Part shown: one piece after another, positions 1 through 11,026 of the stretch | Position numbering within the stretch: position 1 is the stretch's first letter | How the letters are laid out: every line of letters begins with the position of its first letter | Assembly (NCBI GenBank): GCA_003833135.1 | Contig: QZLH01000013.1 | Location: 31,747 to 83,733, forward strand | Direction: 5' to 3' | Source: Oehlia diaphana | Taxonomy: Eukaryota; Glomeromycota; Glomeromycetes; Glomerales; Glomeraceae | DNA length: 51,987 nucleotides | The notes under the pieces: model-generated | Databases searched by the model: none | Seen by the model: the letters and a program-made list of their open reading frames with translations, nothing else | What the model was told of the DNA's origin: nothing | Translations under genes and position numbers: made by a program

Positions 1-2479
1 GTGTTACCGGCTATAACGGTAATTAAGAGTTGGATAACTAGCGATATTATATCGTATAAACACTCGTTTATCAACGGGATTCTTACTCAATACTACCTAT
101 CCTGGTATTCCGGTATTGTTCGTTAAGAATCGTCAAGATAAACAACACAAAATACGATACGCAATGGTTAGAATAATAAATGTTATATGACTATTAGAAA
201 CAACGTGTAATATTGACCAAATGTAAAACGATTTTATTAATAGATGTAAATTTCGGGTCTTTACAACAAATGATAAAAAGTGATAGGAAGGGATAGGGAA
301 TATATCTTAAAGATATTCAGCTACAAGACAACTATGGAAAATAACTATGAGGTAACTACTCTATCTAAGAGTTGACAGAAGGTATATTTATATCCGAATT
401 ATATCTAATTGTCATCTCTTTTTCTATCATCCAGGCGAAATCTAATCTATTGATGGGTTATTGATTTTCTATTGTCAAGGTTTCATCATGATATATTGTA
501 ATATATCAATACGATTGTAAGCCACTTTAATAAAGCACAATTGACAATTTTGGATGTTTAATTACTATTGAACTAATTTCCCCACAATAAAATCTTATAT
601 TTATAATACAAATAAAGAAAAATAATAAATAATATAAACAATAATAATATGAATAAATATAATAATACTACTTATATAAATATAATAAAATAAAATCAAT
701 ATCTTCTATTAGGTTAATCTATTATACACAAATCGGCAATTATATATCGATAAAAATCGGCACATAATATCAGAAATCGACATGTACACAAATGTACTGT
801 GTTCATATCGGATCGTCATATATCGTCGGAAATCATGTGAGCAAAATTTCGCGTAACACTTGCTAGTAAAAAACTTGACTGTCCCAAACAACTCACTGAA
901 GCCAAGGATGTTGAATTGAAGACAAATGATTATAGTACGTTGTATATTTTATAAACTTAATTAGAAGGATCAGATAATAATGAACGGGTATAATTTTTTA
1001 CAATCCCATTTAAAGTTAAACAGTAAGTATATAGTGCACTACTACATCAGTCACATTCCAATTAAAATTATATTTTTTTTAAACTAAAAAAAAAAAATTC
1101 TTTTTATTTCACGCTAGGCTATTTTAAATTAACAAGTCCCGTTTCTTTAATCTAGCCAAGTTTATCCCGGATTAATAAATTAATTGTTGTATAAGATAAT
1201 TGATAAATTCTAAGTTATAATTTGTAATAACTATATGAAATAAAAAAGGTGAACGAAAGAAAAAGGCAACGCCACACAATTAAAGACTCTTTAAGTTTAT
1301 AAATAATAGTCTTAATATACGATACATTATTATTTTGAATTTGTAAAAATTATTCATAATAAACAATTTATTAAATTGAAATTAATAGGAGGGGATAGAA
1401 AAAATTCATAGCAAATAAAGAAATTATAAATATAACATATGATAACACTTACTGTTAATTTTCCGAAATAGAAAATGATGCTCACCAAAACAATCAAAAA
1501 TGATGTATTAAATAACTAATTTAGTGAATTTATATTCGTCACTATTTATTTTGATAAAATCATAAAATATTATTTTCATGCGAGAGAAACACTAAATTAA
1601 CAAATTTAAATCTAAATAAACTTTCAAAATTCTTATTATTTATTAATCTTTTCTCTTTTCCTATTCTGTTTCTGTTTGTATATTGTGGATATTTTACTTT
1701 TCTCACTTCTTATTTCAGGTTCAACGAAAGCTTTTCTAGCCATTTTTTTTATATACAGTAATTCAAATGCTTTCATTTTCATTTATTTCAGTTCCAATCC
1801 GGTGTAGATAAAAAATTTATTCTTATTGTTACCATTTAATAAATAATTAAATATATCATTTAGTATATTTTATTTTCGAATATTATATGTTTTTAGAATA
1901 TAGTCATCTTATAATAAATTAAATCTTCATATAATATAATAAAATCAATATCTAAATAAATAATGCTGTTGTTGCGTATATTCTCATTAGTGGTATCATA
2001 TTTGTATGCAATAATTAATAAATTATTTATATATAAACAAATCGATTTTAATTCAGAAAGTACTTATTGCTATCATCTACTAGCACCCTAAAAAAAATTT
2101 TATTTAAATTATTCTTTGATGAATAAATATTTAAGAAACCAAATAAATAATAATGATGGCTATACTTTTATAGTTATTCATATAATCAATCGGTGTATCA
2201 GAAGTTGTAAATTTATCAAAAGTCGATATTAATGTTTAAAATTTCAAACGGAAAAAGAGAATGCTCGCACGTTTAATTTCTTATTCGCTTTATAATGATG
2301 TAATTTTTTATAATATCAGTAGAAATATTTGAACTTATGCAAAGATAAAAATCAGCTAATTTAATCGTTTTATTACAGTATGAACTAAATAAACTACTAG
2401 AATGCCATTTTATAAATATTAATTTATTTTAACAAATATTTGAAAATCAAGTTGCTTAATATCATCATCATAATAATAA
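1..2479. other. Intergenic, no gene seen
   Basis: No supported gene. The sequence is very AT-rich with frequent stops in all frames. The first 200 bases and about 700-900 are less AT-rich and may be old transposon debris, but I could not tie them to a family. Confidence 0.6.
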
Positions 2480-2895
2480 TTACTTACTAGGTTACGACGT
2501 ATAATATTTTTTCGATGTATAAACGAGGTTGCATCAAACAATTTGAATCATAAAACGTAATTTAATATTCCAATCGAACTTGCTGAAATTATCTTTTAAA
2601 TAATCTCTCAATATACCATTATTGGCATATTCGAAATATAAATAAATAACCTGAATCAACATTGTCTTTATCATCTTTATTATTGTTGTTGTCTTTATTA
2701 TTTTTATTATTTCATTATATTATTGAATAAAATTTAATTTTCATAAAGATATTATTCAATTTTTTGGTATAAGTACTAAAATTTAACAAAGACTCTATCG
2801 CATATATATATTCTATATTTTGAAATTCGTTGTAATCGAGATAATTTATATGTTCATTAGCTTTGATATATAGAACTCATTTATCATCTTATTAA
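2480..2895 (-). pseudogene. Decayed and rearranged TKL-type kinase gene relic
   Basis: On the minus strand, about 2785-2890 encodes a recognisable kinase first exon (INYLDYNEFQNIE, compare ISYHDYNEFQNIK in the kinase at 29174). About 2482-2670 encodes the third exon (LYFEYANNGILRDYLKDN, then a stop and a decayed HRD region followed by a GTAAG donor). The piece matching exon 2 (NFHKDIIQFFGIST, about 2731-2775) lies between them but reads on the plus strand, so it appears inverted. In-frame stops and the missing C-lobe show it is dead. The family is clear from conserved kinase motifs and shared intron positions; the inversion is read directly from the sequence. Confidence 0.75.
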
Positions 2896-2908
2896 TTTTA
2901 TTATTTAC

Positions 2909-2925
2909 TTTTTTTTTAAAAAAAA
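2909..2925 (-). promoter_or_regulatory. T-run/A-run element upstream of kinase relic
   Basis: Nine T followed by eight A, just upstream of the first exon of the minus-strand kinase relic. The same kind of symmetric tract sits 20-50 bp upstream of other family starts here (9021-9040, 44167-44185, 48661-48677). A nucleosome-excluding core-promoter tract is an inference. Confidence 0.4.
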
Positions 2926-4877
2926 CAAAGAATCTCGATATTTAAGTACGGTGGGAAAATAAAAAATCCTTTTATTATTTGATGACGACCGATCTACAAA
3001 GTCATTTGAAAAATGATTAAAATTCACATCATTGTTAATTGCATTTAAGCCAACAAAAAACAAAATCAAAAGCTATTATTATAAAGGTATTGTGCAGGAA
3101 TGTGGGATTAGTTCAAATTCGTTATGGGTATAGGCGAGTGAAAATAATCTAATCCATTAATAGTAAGAATTTCTTATTTTTAATTTAGACCACAAAATAT
3201 TTTTTCACTATATTTGGGTAGTTTAAAAAAAATTGCTTAAAATGAGTACTATTTGTTGTCAATTTGGTTGGTCGATTAGCCAATATTGCATAAATCACGC
3301 AAATAATATCGAAAAAGAATTTGGAACCGATTATAATAAAACCAGTTCAGAAACCGGCTGTTTTTTAAATAAATGATACCTTTGGAGGCTTAATACAACA
3401 TTATTTTGATATTTTGTAATTATGTAATATAAATAAACAAAATTACAAATTTGGCCATATATAACATTATGTACTGTATCACATGAGGGAGAAATTTCCG
3501 GTTAACAATTTTCGTATCATAAATCACAATCCCATTGATTAGTTCAGTAGTTGCTGCTTTATTGATTCATGTTTAACATAACATAATATTGATTTCTCAA
3601 ATTGATCATTGATTAATCTTAATTAGAACAATAAAAAAGTTTATAAATTTGAATTTCAAATTCCATTTTTTTAAAAATATAATTGGTCCCGAATTTTGCA
3701 ACTTAAGAAATTTTATTCTTTTGCGTTTCATGAAAAATATTTAAAAAATATGTTATTGAAAATATTCTTCTTTGCAAAAAATATGCTACTTAATATTTTA
3801 ATAAATTTAAATTTTGTAGATAGAGAAGACTTTAAAAGGCTTATTATAATGATCTTTATTAATTTTTTATATAAATTGCAATTTATTAAATATTTCGATG
3901 TAATCCCATTTAAACAAAAAATCAAAGTTCTAACATTACAAAACAACTAAAAAAGTTTTAAAATCAGGTTTTCTTTTAAGTAAAGGATAAAAAGAAATGT
4001 TGAAAAAGATTAGTATTTGATAATAAGTAAAGTTCCAAACCGAAATACTTTAAAAGAAAGAATATCCAGTACCATGGGAAAACTATGGTTAACGAAAGAA
4101 ATCCTAAGTAATGCATCCAAGTGTCCCTAAAAAGAGGAAAAGGAATTTTCAAAGAAAAGAAAAAGGATGAAATACTTTAAAGTGTTTGTCCAGAAAATTA
4201 AGGATGTGAGAAAAAAAGGTGAGGACAAAAAGAAGTAGAACTTATCGCATTCTTAAAAAGAAAATACTAAATTAAAGCGTATAAGTGTTCCAGGGTCTCC
4301 TTGGGTAGTATTGTAAACCATATGAATTTTTATTAATAAATATAAATTGGTGGTAAGTTTTAAAAATGAAAAAATATTATAGGTATTATATTTTATAAGG
4401 TGATTTCGTATCGTACCTGTAATTAAAGTTGTATTTATATAATATAAACATCCAGAGAATCAGGTACGGTAAGATCGAAAGCATATCGGTTAAAGTTTCA
4501 TACCTAAAAAGCAATAAAAGTACAATGTCGTGACAAATACGTAAGTATATACCGTAACCAAATGATAACACCTGAAATACAGTATAAGCAAAATTTAATT
4601 ACGTCAAACGGGTATCAACGGATCGTAATTAATCCAATAAATCGAGATGCTAATTAACGCCCAATTTATCAAAGATCCAATTCGCGCATATTTGAGTTAA
4701 CGTTTGTAGCGAAACACGCCCAAATTTTCGAAACTGGCGTAAACTAACAAAACTTTCGCTCTCGATTTTGGGCAGCATATTAAAGTAAATATGGACGTAT
4801 CATTAATTATCTTAAGTAAATAATTTCTTTTTAATCTTAATCTTATGTAAAGTACATGTGTGTTTTTATATTTATAT
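2926..4877. other. Intergenic, no gene seen
   Basis: No supported gene. 3696-3950 is open on both strands but is nearly pure AT with Lys/Ile/Phe/Asn composition, so I do not call it. 3950-4270 is purine-rich with no coding signal. Confidence 0.55.
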
Positions 4878-5694
4878 TTAATTCGTAATCCGTCTCCAAA
4901 CCAGTGAAATCTACTAATACATTTTGTGAATTATTTTGCAAATTAGTCTAGTGTGAAATTCAGATAAGAGCAATAGATATAGCACGCAGGAAATGTGAAA
5001 TGAACTTACAAATTAGTAGAGAAAAGTAGTTTAGAAGAACTGACATTCCAAAAGTATCAACTATTCAAAATTACTAGATACACCGCTCAATATAAGCAAA
5101 ATATAGTAGGATAAGTTAGACAACCTGTGTTTAATAGAAATAAATAATTATAATACTTTTTTTTTGATTTTCTTGTTTATAACCTTTAAATAAATTTTTT
5201 ACCAGCATATAAATAATATTTTAATAAAAAAATATCAATTTTGTGATTGTCCCACCTCTTGTATTGAATAATTATAGCATTTTTAAAGGCCGGAATCCAG
5301 CGTCGCTAAAGAAAAAATTTTTTAACTAATCGTTCAATGTAAAAATTTTTGATGGATCTTGATTCCCTCAGTTTTAAGTAATTGGCTACACTATTTTTCA
5401 GCCGGGTTGTAATACAGAATTTGGCTGGTTACTTTTTAGGCAATATCGCCAATTTGTATAACAACGTAACCTTAAATGGCAAGTATATGTTGATCAAACG
5501 TGTGATATTAATATTTGACGATACAAATTTATCATTCAATATACTCGGAACATTATTACAGTATATAACACTTTAAAAAAAAAAATTCTGGGCAAATCAG
5601 CTCAAAAGCCATTTAAGGGATAATTAATTTGTAAAACCAGTTCCCCGAAATTTATTAGTAGTTTTCACTGGTTCGGAGACGGATCACGAATTAA
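4878..5694. mobile_element. 817-bp TIR transposon (non-autonomous)
   Basis: Terminal inverted repeats of about 41 bp lie at 4878-4918 and 5654-5694, differing at only a few positions. Each end reads TTAATTCGT then ATCCGTCTCC from the outside inward. The outermost TTAA on both sides could be a piggyBac-type target duplication, or simply part of the TIR. No transposase is encoded inside. It is separated by only 58 bp from the hAT-like element at 5753. Confidence 0.7.
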
Positions 5695-5752
5695 AATTGA
5701 AAAATCTGTCATATTATTAATTTGTCATCAGCTTTAACAGCTGGATCTCATA

Positions 5753-6157
5753 TAGTGATGCCGACTTAACTGAAGCTAAATGATGAAATAGTTTAAACAT
5801 TTTGCATTTTAGTTTCAGCTTGTTATTATAATTATTAAATGTCATAATAAAGTTTAAAATAATAGCTTGTTAAAACCTATTTTGAAAGTTAAAATAAGCT
5901 TTTATGTATGAAACGCGTTTAAACAAATTAACACTTCTATATAGATTTATAATAAAAATACAAATTATTTTAAAAAACTTGTATGTGATAAAATTGATAT
6001 AATTTAATTGTTATTGTAAAACATTTTATAGTTAAAAAAGGTAATAAAAAACGTCTGTAAATGAAGTGTTTTAACATGTTAAAACAATTTCAACGATGTA
6101 GGTTTTTTGCTTTAACTATAACTATGTTAAAACTCATCAGTTAAGTCGGCATCACTA
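5753..6157. mobile_element. 405-bp hAT-type MITE with 8-bp TSD
   Basis: The ends are perfect inverted repeats of 21 bp beginning TAGTGATGCCGACTTAACTG. An 8-bp direct duplication ATCTCATA flanks both sides (5745-5752 and 6158-6165). An 8-bp duplication and TAGTG termini are typical of the hAT superfamily. The interior is AT-rich and non-coding, so this is a non-autonomous copy. The intact TIRs and TSD suggest a fairly young insertion. Confidence 0.88.
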
Positions 6158-6165
6158 ATCTCATA

Positions 6166-6970
6166 CACTATTCTTTCCTAAACTATTTTCGATTATGTTT
6201 TTTTCTAAGGTATCTATAATATCACTTTTTTTAAAATCTGTTCTTCGCCAGTTAATTTTGCACCGCTTCATTAATATTTTCGGTTAAGCACAATCGCTTG
6301 ATGAATGAATTGCTAGCAACTTTTCAATTCAACGAGAAAACATACAAGTAGGTATGTCTTTGGCCATGATAAAAAATTTATATGTAAATGTATTGTGATT
6401 AATCAGAAACTTAGTATAGTATAACTTCGTCAGTGTTCATTAGATAGTAAAGCTATTTTAACCAAATTACTAAAGTTTGCCAAATCCTGAGCTTCACCTC
6501 AACGTTAGTACATGGATTAACCGTCACAGATTTAAAAAGTAATTTTAATAGTTACCACTTATTACCAGATCAGATTTAACACTGGCTTTCTCAAACGAAC
6601 CACTTCAATTTTCCAAGTAAAAAAAAAAAAAAATTTATAATTGAGAAGGATGATACAAACGAGCATTGATAGAAAAGTAGTAATACAAGATATTTTTTAA
6701 TTAAATGAAATAAATTCACCATAAATACATTTGTTTGAAAATCTATAGTTCTTAATTAAATTGTATATTAAAACACGATACGATTGGCAAAAAAATTCTG
6801 ATAAAATTTCACGTGATTGTATCACGACTAATATACGGGAACTGCTAAACAACAACCCAACCAATGTTCACTTTTGGAGAGTGAATTTTACACTGTTCCC
6901 TCTATCTCAAGGGAACCCATTCATTCCTTAATTCTTAAAAAATACAGTAGATGCTTTAGCGTAAATGTAA
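6166..6970. other. Intergenic 3' of the MACPF-like gene
   Basis: No gene seen. This is the 3' flank of the minus-strand gene at 6971-9013. I see no further exon in frame. Confidence 0.5.
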
Positions 6971-9013
6971 TTATATAAAAATCAAATAAAATAGCTGTAA
7001 AAATGAATACCTGTCATTCGGATCAAAGAAAGCACACTTAATGTTATTTCCTGATATTTCTAAAGGCTTAACTTTACATTTACATCCACACTTAATAGAT
7101 TTTGTTCTGATTTTTTCGTAATTTTGTTTTAAAAAGATTGGTCCACAATTGGTTTCTTGAGTAGAATATAAACTAATAAATAGATTAGATCGCTTGATAT
7201 ATAGTCTTTTTTTTCTTGAAAAGGAACGATCAAAAGAAATTATATCATAAGCACTATTATTATTATAATTTGAAATAATGAGTGTGTAAAAAGTAAAGTC
7301 GGGTAATTTATCATAAATACTATCTTTCAAATTATAAGAAAAAGTGCATACACTAGTTTTATTTTTTTGAGCATTAAGAAAGTGATGTCCTATAATGAAT
7401 GAATCATTTGAAGAGTCTAATTTAGTTAATACAGGAATTCCTATACAAGGAGGAATTTTACTGATATATGGACTATATTCAAAGTTTAGTAATTCTGCTG
7501 TATTGATCATAGTTTGACCATCTGATGTATTTTCATTTTTTAAAATCTTCAATTGAGTATTAAAATCTGAAATTATGAAATTAAAATCTATATAATACCC
7601 AATTACCATCCATATGATTTTTAACTTGCATTGACGTTTCTTAAATTTTTTCTGAATACAATGGACTATAAGACTTGGTATTCCACCTGGTGGACGAAGT
7701 ACTTGACAAGTAAAACAATCATTCTCTGACTTTTCCATATCAATAACAGTTGCAAAAACATTACAGTCTGCTTCTTTATTTTGAATAATATCTGAGATAT
7801 CTGTAGGTATATTAAATTCAAAAATTTTTGGTTTACTGGGCTCTTCTAAGTAATAATTAAATTCTCCAAAGTCTAAATGATGGATTCTTTTCCCAACAGA
7901 TTCAATGATATTTTTACGTAAATCATCAGGTATAGGTTGGAAAATACTAATTAGGCCTTGTAATTCTATACAATCCCAATTTTTATAATTTTCTAAGGAC
8001 TTAAACCAAGCTTTTTCATCAAAATTTTCAAGATCACTTTGTTCTCCTCCAATTAATTTTGTATAGTTAGATTTATAATGATTTGACTTTGCTTTTGAAT
8101 AACCGGAAGTACCTGCTGCATTTACTTCTAACATATTTCCAGCATTTGCTTTAATAGAGGCCTCTTTGGAATTTTCTGTAGAACATCCAGTTGATGTTAC
8201 CCGTTCATCATAATGTACTCTACCGCCTAAAATAACTGTCGTTGGGATAAACTGGCCATATTGCTCAGTTATGTGTTTAAACTTTTTAGCGGGATCTTCA
8301 GAATTAATGGCTTTCATTACTTCTTTAATAAATCCTTGGGTCGGTTTTAAATGATCGCCAAATTTTAAAGATACTTTGCCATATTCTGTAAAATGATAAG
8401 AATAAATATTTTCAGAATTAACTTCTTTATTTTCCATATTTCCGATTGATATTCCTAATTTTCCCAAACTTTCTAAATTTAAATCTGTACTAAAAATTAA
8501 GTTTTTCTTCATAATTCTATCATTATTTGACTTAGATTCAACAATCCCTTTCCGGCATCCTTCAGCACCAATTTTAATCAATTCACAATCTTCTATTTCA
8601 AATGCTCTCTTATCTGCTTTCTTAATTCCATTAGAAGTCATAGTACACCCATAATCTAATTTACGTAATTTATTCAAACATTTCCAATCAGGTTCTGAAC
8701 ATTGTTTTAAGTATAAAATATTATTTTCATCAATAGTTACAATAACTTCATTTAGAAGGTAACTTTCCTCTTCTTCAAGTTCTATTTCAGAAAATCCATA
8801 ATTAATATTATCATTGTTGTCATCTTCACGATACTTCGTTGAAAACAACAATGTGTTATCAATAAATTTCTTATTTTCAAGTTCTTGACGAATTATTGAT
8901 AAATTATTTTCAAGATTTAAACGGACTGTCCTAGCGCTGGGTGGTGGATATGATGGCGGGTCGACTATAGTTTTTACTGTTACAATAGCGTTGGAATCTA
9001 TAAGCAAAGACAT
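6971..9013 (-). CDS. MACPF-like protein with shared C-terminal domain
   Basis: A single open frame of 680 residues, ATG at 9013, no intron needed. Residues 1-120 form an N-terminal region with a VRLNLENN stretch. At residues 252-264 it carries YGQFIPTTVILGG, which matches the MACPF/perforin signature Y-G-x(9)-G-G in spacing. Residues about 395-570 form a second domain with CKLKIIWMVIGYY, also found at the C-terminal end of the kinase genes at 16626 and 29174. The C-terminus has a Cys cluster (KCGCKCKVKP). No signal peptide is evident, so an intracellular role is more likely than secretion. MACPF proteins can oligomerise in membranes; whether this one does is unknown. It has a broken paralog at 23576-25303 and an older relic at 12703-13580. 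A 10T/10A tract and a shared upstream motif lie before the start. Confidence 0.88.
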   Translation of the reverse strand: MSLLIDSNAIVTVKTIVDPPSYPPPSARTVRLNLENNLSIIRQELENKKFIDNTLLFSTKYREDDNNDNINYGFSEIELEEEESYLLNEVIVTIDENNILYLKQCSEPDWKCLNKLRKLDYGCTMTSNGIKKADKRAFEIEDCELIKIGAEGCRKGIVESKSNNDRIMKKNLIFSTDLNLESLGKLGISIGNMENKEVNSENIYSYHFTEYGKVSLKFGDHLKPTQGFIKEVMKAINSEDPAKKFKHITEQYGQFIPTTVILGGRVHYDERVTSTGCSTENSKEASIKANAGNMLEVNAAGTSGYSKAKSNHYKSNYTKLIGGEQSDLENFDEKAWFKSLENYKNWDCIELQGLISIFQPIPDDLRKNIIESVGKRIHHLDFGEFNYYLEEPSKPKIFEFNIPTDISDIIQNKEADCNVFATVIDMEKSENDCFTCQVLRPPGGIPSLIVHCIQKKFKKRQCKLKIIWMVIGYYIDFNFIISDFNTQLKILKNENTSDGQTMINTAELLNFEYSPYISKIPPCIGIPVLTKLDSSNDSFIIGHHFLNAQKNKTSVCTFSYNLKDSIYDKLPDFTFYTLIISNYNNNSAYDIISFDRSFSRKKRLYIKRSNLFISLYSTQETNCGPIFLKQNYEKIRTKSIKCGCKCKVKPLEISGNNIKCAFFDPNDRYSFLQLFYLIFI

Positions 9014-9020
9014 TATATAA

Positions 9021-9040
9021 TTTTTTTTTTAAAAAAAAAA
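9021..9040 (-). promoter_or_regulatory. Perfect 10T/10A palindromic tract
   Basis: Ten T followed by ten A, starting 8 bp upstream of the ATG of the MACPF-like gene. Comparable tracts precede kinase-family starts at 44217 and 48710 and the relic at 2895. Likely a core-promoter poly(dA:dT) tract (inference). Confidence 0.5.
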
Positions 9041-9075
9041 TTAGAAAGGGGTTTATATGTCGCACATATTATTCA

Positions 9076-9119
9076 AGCCAGCCAATCAGTAGCATCATGT
9101 CAGATGATTTGTCACACAA
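9076..9119 (-). promoter_or_regulatory. Conserved upstream motif of MACPF-like genes
   Basis: On the plus strand this reads AGCCAGCCAATCA, a 10-12 bp spacer, then TCAGATGATTTGTCACACAA. Close versions lie at the same place upstream of the two paralogs: 25356-25398 and 13655-13700. It lies 60-105 bp upstream of the ATG, and is better preserved than the surrounding non-coding sequence. A CCAAT-like core is visible. A binding site is inference. Confidence 0.5.
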
Positions 9120-9195
9120 ATGCAGAAGAACGATACAAAGTAATGTACACGAAGATCGTCCCGTGATCATAATTGCGTAGTACCTCGGGCAATGA

Positions 9196-9444
9196 TTATA
9201 ATGAATTTAAAATATAGAAAAAGAATATCAAGCTAACTATTATAGTACTAATTAAAATCGGGAAGAGTAAAAGAATGAGGTTGGCACGAGCAATATGAGA
9301 CATATTGAGTGATTCCAACGATACAACTACGAGCATCATCACACCAATAAGTAGCAAACAAGCCAGAAAAGTAGACATCACCAGTATCATTAACGGAAGC
9401 AGCACGATATATATTAATTTTTTAGTTTCATTTATAATACCCAA
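9196..9444 (-). CDS. Possible small membrane protein or orphan exon
   Basis: About 82 codons are open. They encode hydrophobic stretches suggesting two to three membrane segments with a short polar loop (SLESLNMSHIARAN). The frame has no ATG at its 5' end: it opens after a stop with TACAAATGGATTCG out of phase, and the first in-frame ATG is near 9388. It may therefore be an exon of a longer gene or a relic. Base composition is less AT-rich than the flanks, which favours coding. It lies about 180 bp upstream of the MACPF-like gene on the same strand. No family recognised. Confidence 0.3.
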   Translation of the reverse strand: MGIINETKKLIYIVLLPLMILVMSTFLACLLLIGVMMLVVVSLESLNMSHIARANLILLLFPILISTIIVSLIFFFYILNSL

Positions 9445-9504
9445 GTTATCACGAATCCATTTGTAAAAATATTATTATGTATGATTACGTATAAGGATGT
9501 TAAA

Positions 9505-10309
9505 CGGTTTATCTAGTTTGTTTAAGTTCCAAACTAGTAGTTTCAGTGGTCAAACTAGTTTAACCACTTTTAATCGGGTTTAACTGAAAGCATAATAGTA
9601 GTTAATCTTGAGTGGATTATCTAGTTTTAAACTTGTAGTTAAACTAGGTTTAACTGAAAGTATAAAAGTAGTTTATCATTTTCCTAATCGAGAGTTGCGA
9701 TGTAACTTAAAATTTTTATCGTGGATCTAATGTTGCTATAAATGCAATAAAATCTTCATTTTCAACAATTGAAATGATTTTTGATCACTTATAATCCTTA
9801 TTATACATGATTGATAATGAACGGAAAGTAAAAAAAGATCGGACATGTCATTCAGTTTGGAAATATTTTTCGTGGTAATGCTAGTAAAACTTCTATTACT
9901 TGCAATTTATGTCAACGGTAGTACAGCAAAAGTTCAGGGATTAGTACAATTAAAGGACATATTATGTTGAATCATAAAGAAGAATGGGAAATAGTTGAAC
10001 AGCAGTAGTCTGTTAAATCAATTGAACATGAGAAGTGTTAGTTTCTATTTTATTTGTATTTTAGAGGCTAGTTTGTATGTTGCCGTTGGCATTAGTATCA
10101 TTAGAATTATCAGAAATTAAAACAATTTCTTCTATATTAAACTAATCTATAAAAACGAATTTATAAATTAAAAGATAAATTTGGAATATCAAACGACATA
10201 GGAAAAAAAATTTAAGTTTATTTAAAACTTAGTTATCAAATCTAATTCTCAAACTAGAAAATAACTAGTTTTAACTAGTTTTAGCTAAATCAAAACGACT
10301 GTAATGCCG
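9505..10309. mobile_element. Decayed hAT-like element with BED zinc-finger remnant
   Basis: Copies of AAACTAGTTT/ACTAGTTTTAACTAG cluster at both ends (about 9510-9680 and 10240-10280), like the subterminal repeats of hAT elements. A 30-bp direct repeat (TTTAACTGAAAG core) occurs at about 9587 and 9648. Between the clusters, plus strand 9849-10008 encodes a BED-type zinc finger remnant: SVWKYF, a one-base frameshift, ITCNLCQ, a stop, then IKGHIMLNHKEEW. That is the C-x2-C...H-x4-H pattern of hAT transposases. No catalytic domain remains. The exact ends are not resolved. Confidence 0.6.
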
Positions 10310-10316
10310 TGACTTA

Positions 10317-11019
10317 CTGGGGTGAGAGGTCAACTAATTAAATCAAAACTATATGTGGACCCCCATAAATTTTACTATTAAAGATTTTCCATGCAACAAT
10401 AAATATCATACAACAATTGGCAACATTGCAATAATAATAATATTATATTTTTCTAATCATATATTATTATACTATACATACATACAATAATATAACGATA
10501 AATCATTGTCTTTATTCTCTTTTAATTTTTGGGCTCGTATTTCATGTAACTGGCGATTACGTCGTGAAAATTGGAGGCATTTACCGTTAAAAAAACTGAA
10601 AATTTAATAGTTTGATAACTTTATATTTAATTAGCATTTGCAAAATATAAAAATTCACATAAACACCCAATAACTTGAAAGATAATGTAGCAGTTTCACT
10701 TTTTTGAAAACCACTAAGGAGAAAATTTTTTCCTTGTGTAGATATGTCTGAAAGTGTTACTTTATTTATTTTCGAGACACAAAAAAAAACGAACTGTCAC
10801 ATGAAAGAAACAGTGATTTAAAATATTTTTATGAAATTTGGGGTGTAAATGATGGGAAGAATTTTATTTTATGGAAGTATAAAAACATATCAATTTAGTA
10901 TGATTATTATTTATTATAAGACGGAGTTAATCAATAGTTTAATCAGTAAAATCTTTAATAGTAAAATTTATAGGTGCCCATATATAGTTTTGATTTGATT
11001 AGTTGACCGCACACCCCAG
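10317..11019. mobile_element. 703-bp TIR transposon with TSD TGACTTA
   Basis: Inverted repeats of nearly 80 bp start with CTGGGGTG at each end. They contain GTCAACTAAT, AAATCAAAACTATAT and TAAATTTTACTATTAAAGATTTT on both arms with few mismatches. TGACTTA is duplicated on both sides (10310-10316 and 11020-11026). The interior has no coding capacity. It inserted immediately beside the decayed hAT-like element. Confidence 0.85.
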
Positions 11020-11026
11020 TGACTTA

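Noticed and set aside
709..891. 60-codon minus-strand open frame
   Set aside because: No conserved pattern; probably decayed repeat sequence.
3696..3950. Open frames on both strands
   Set aside because: Composition is what random AT-rich sequence gives; no motif, no splice context.
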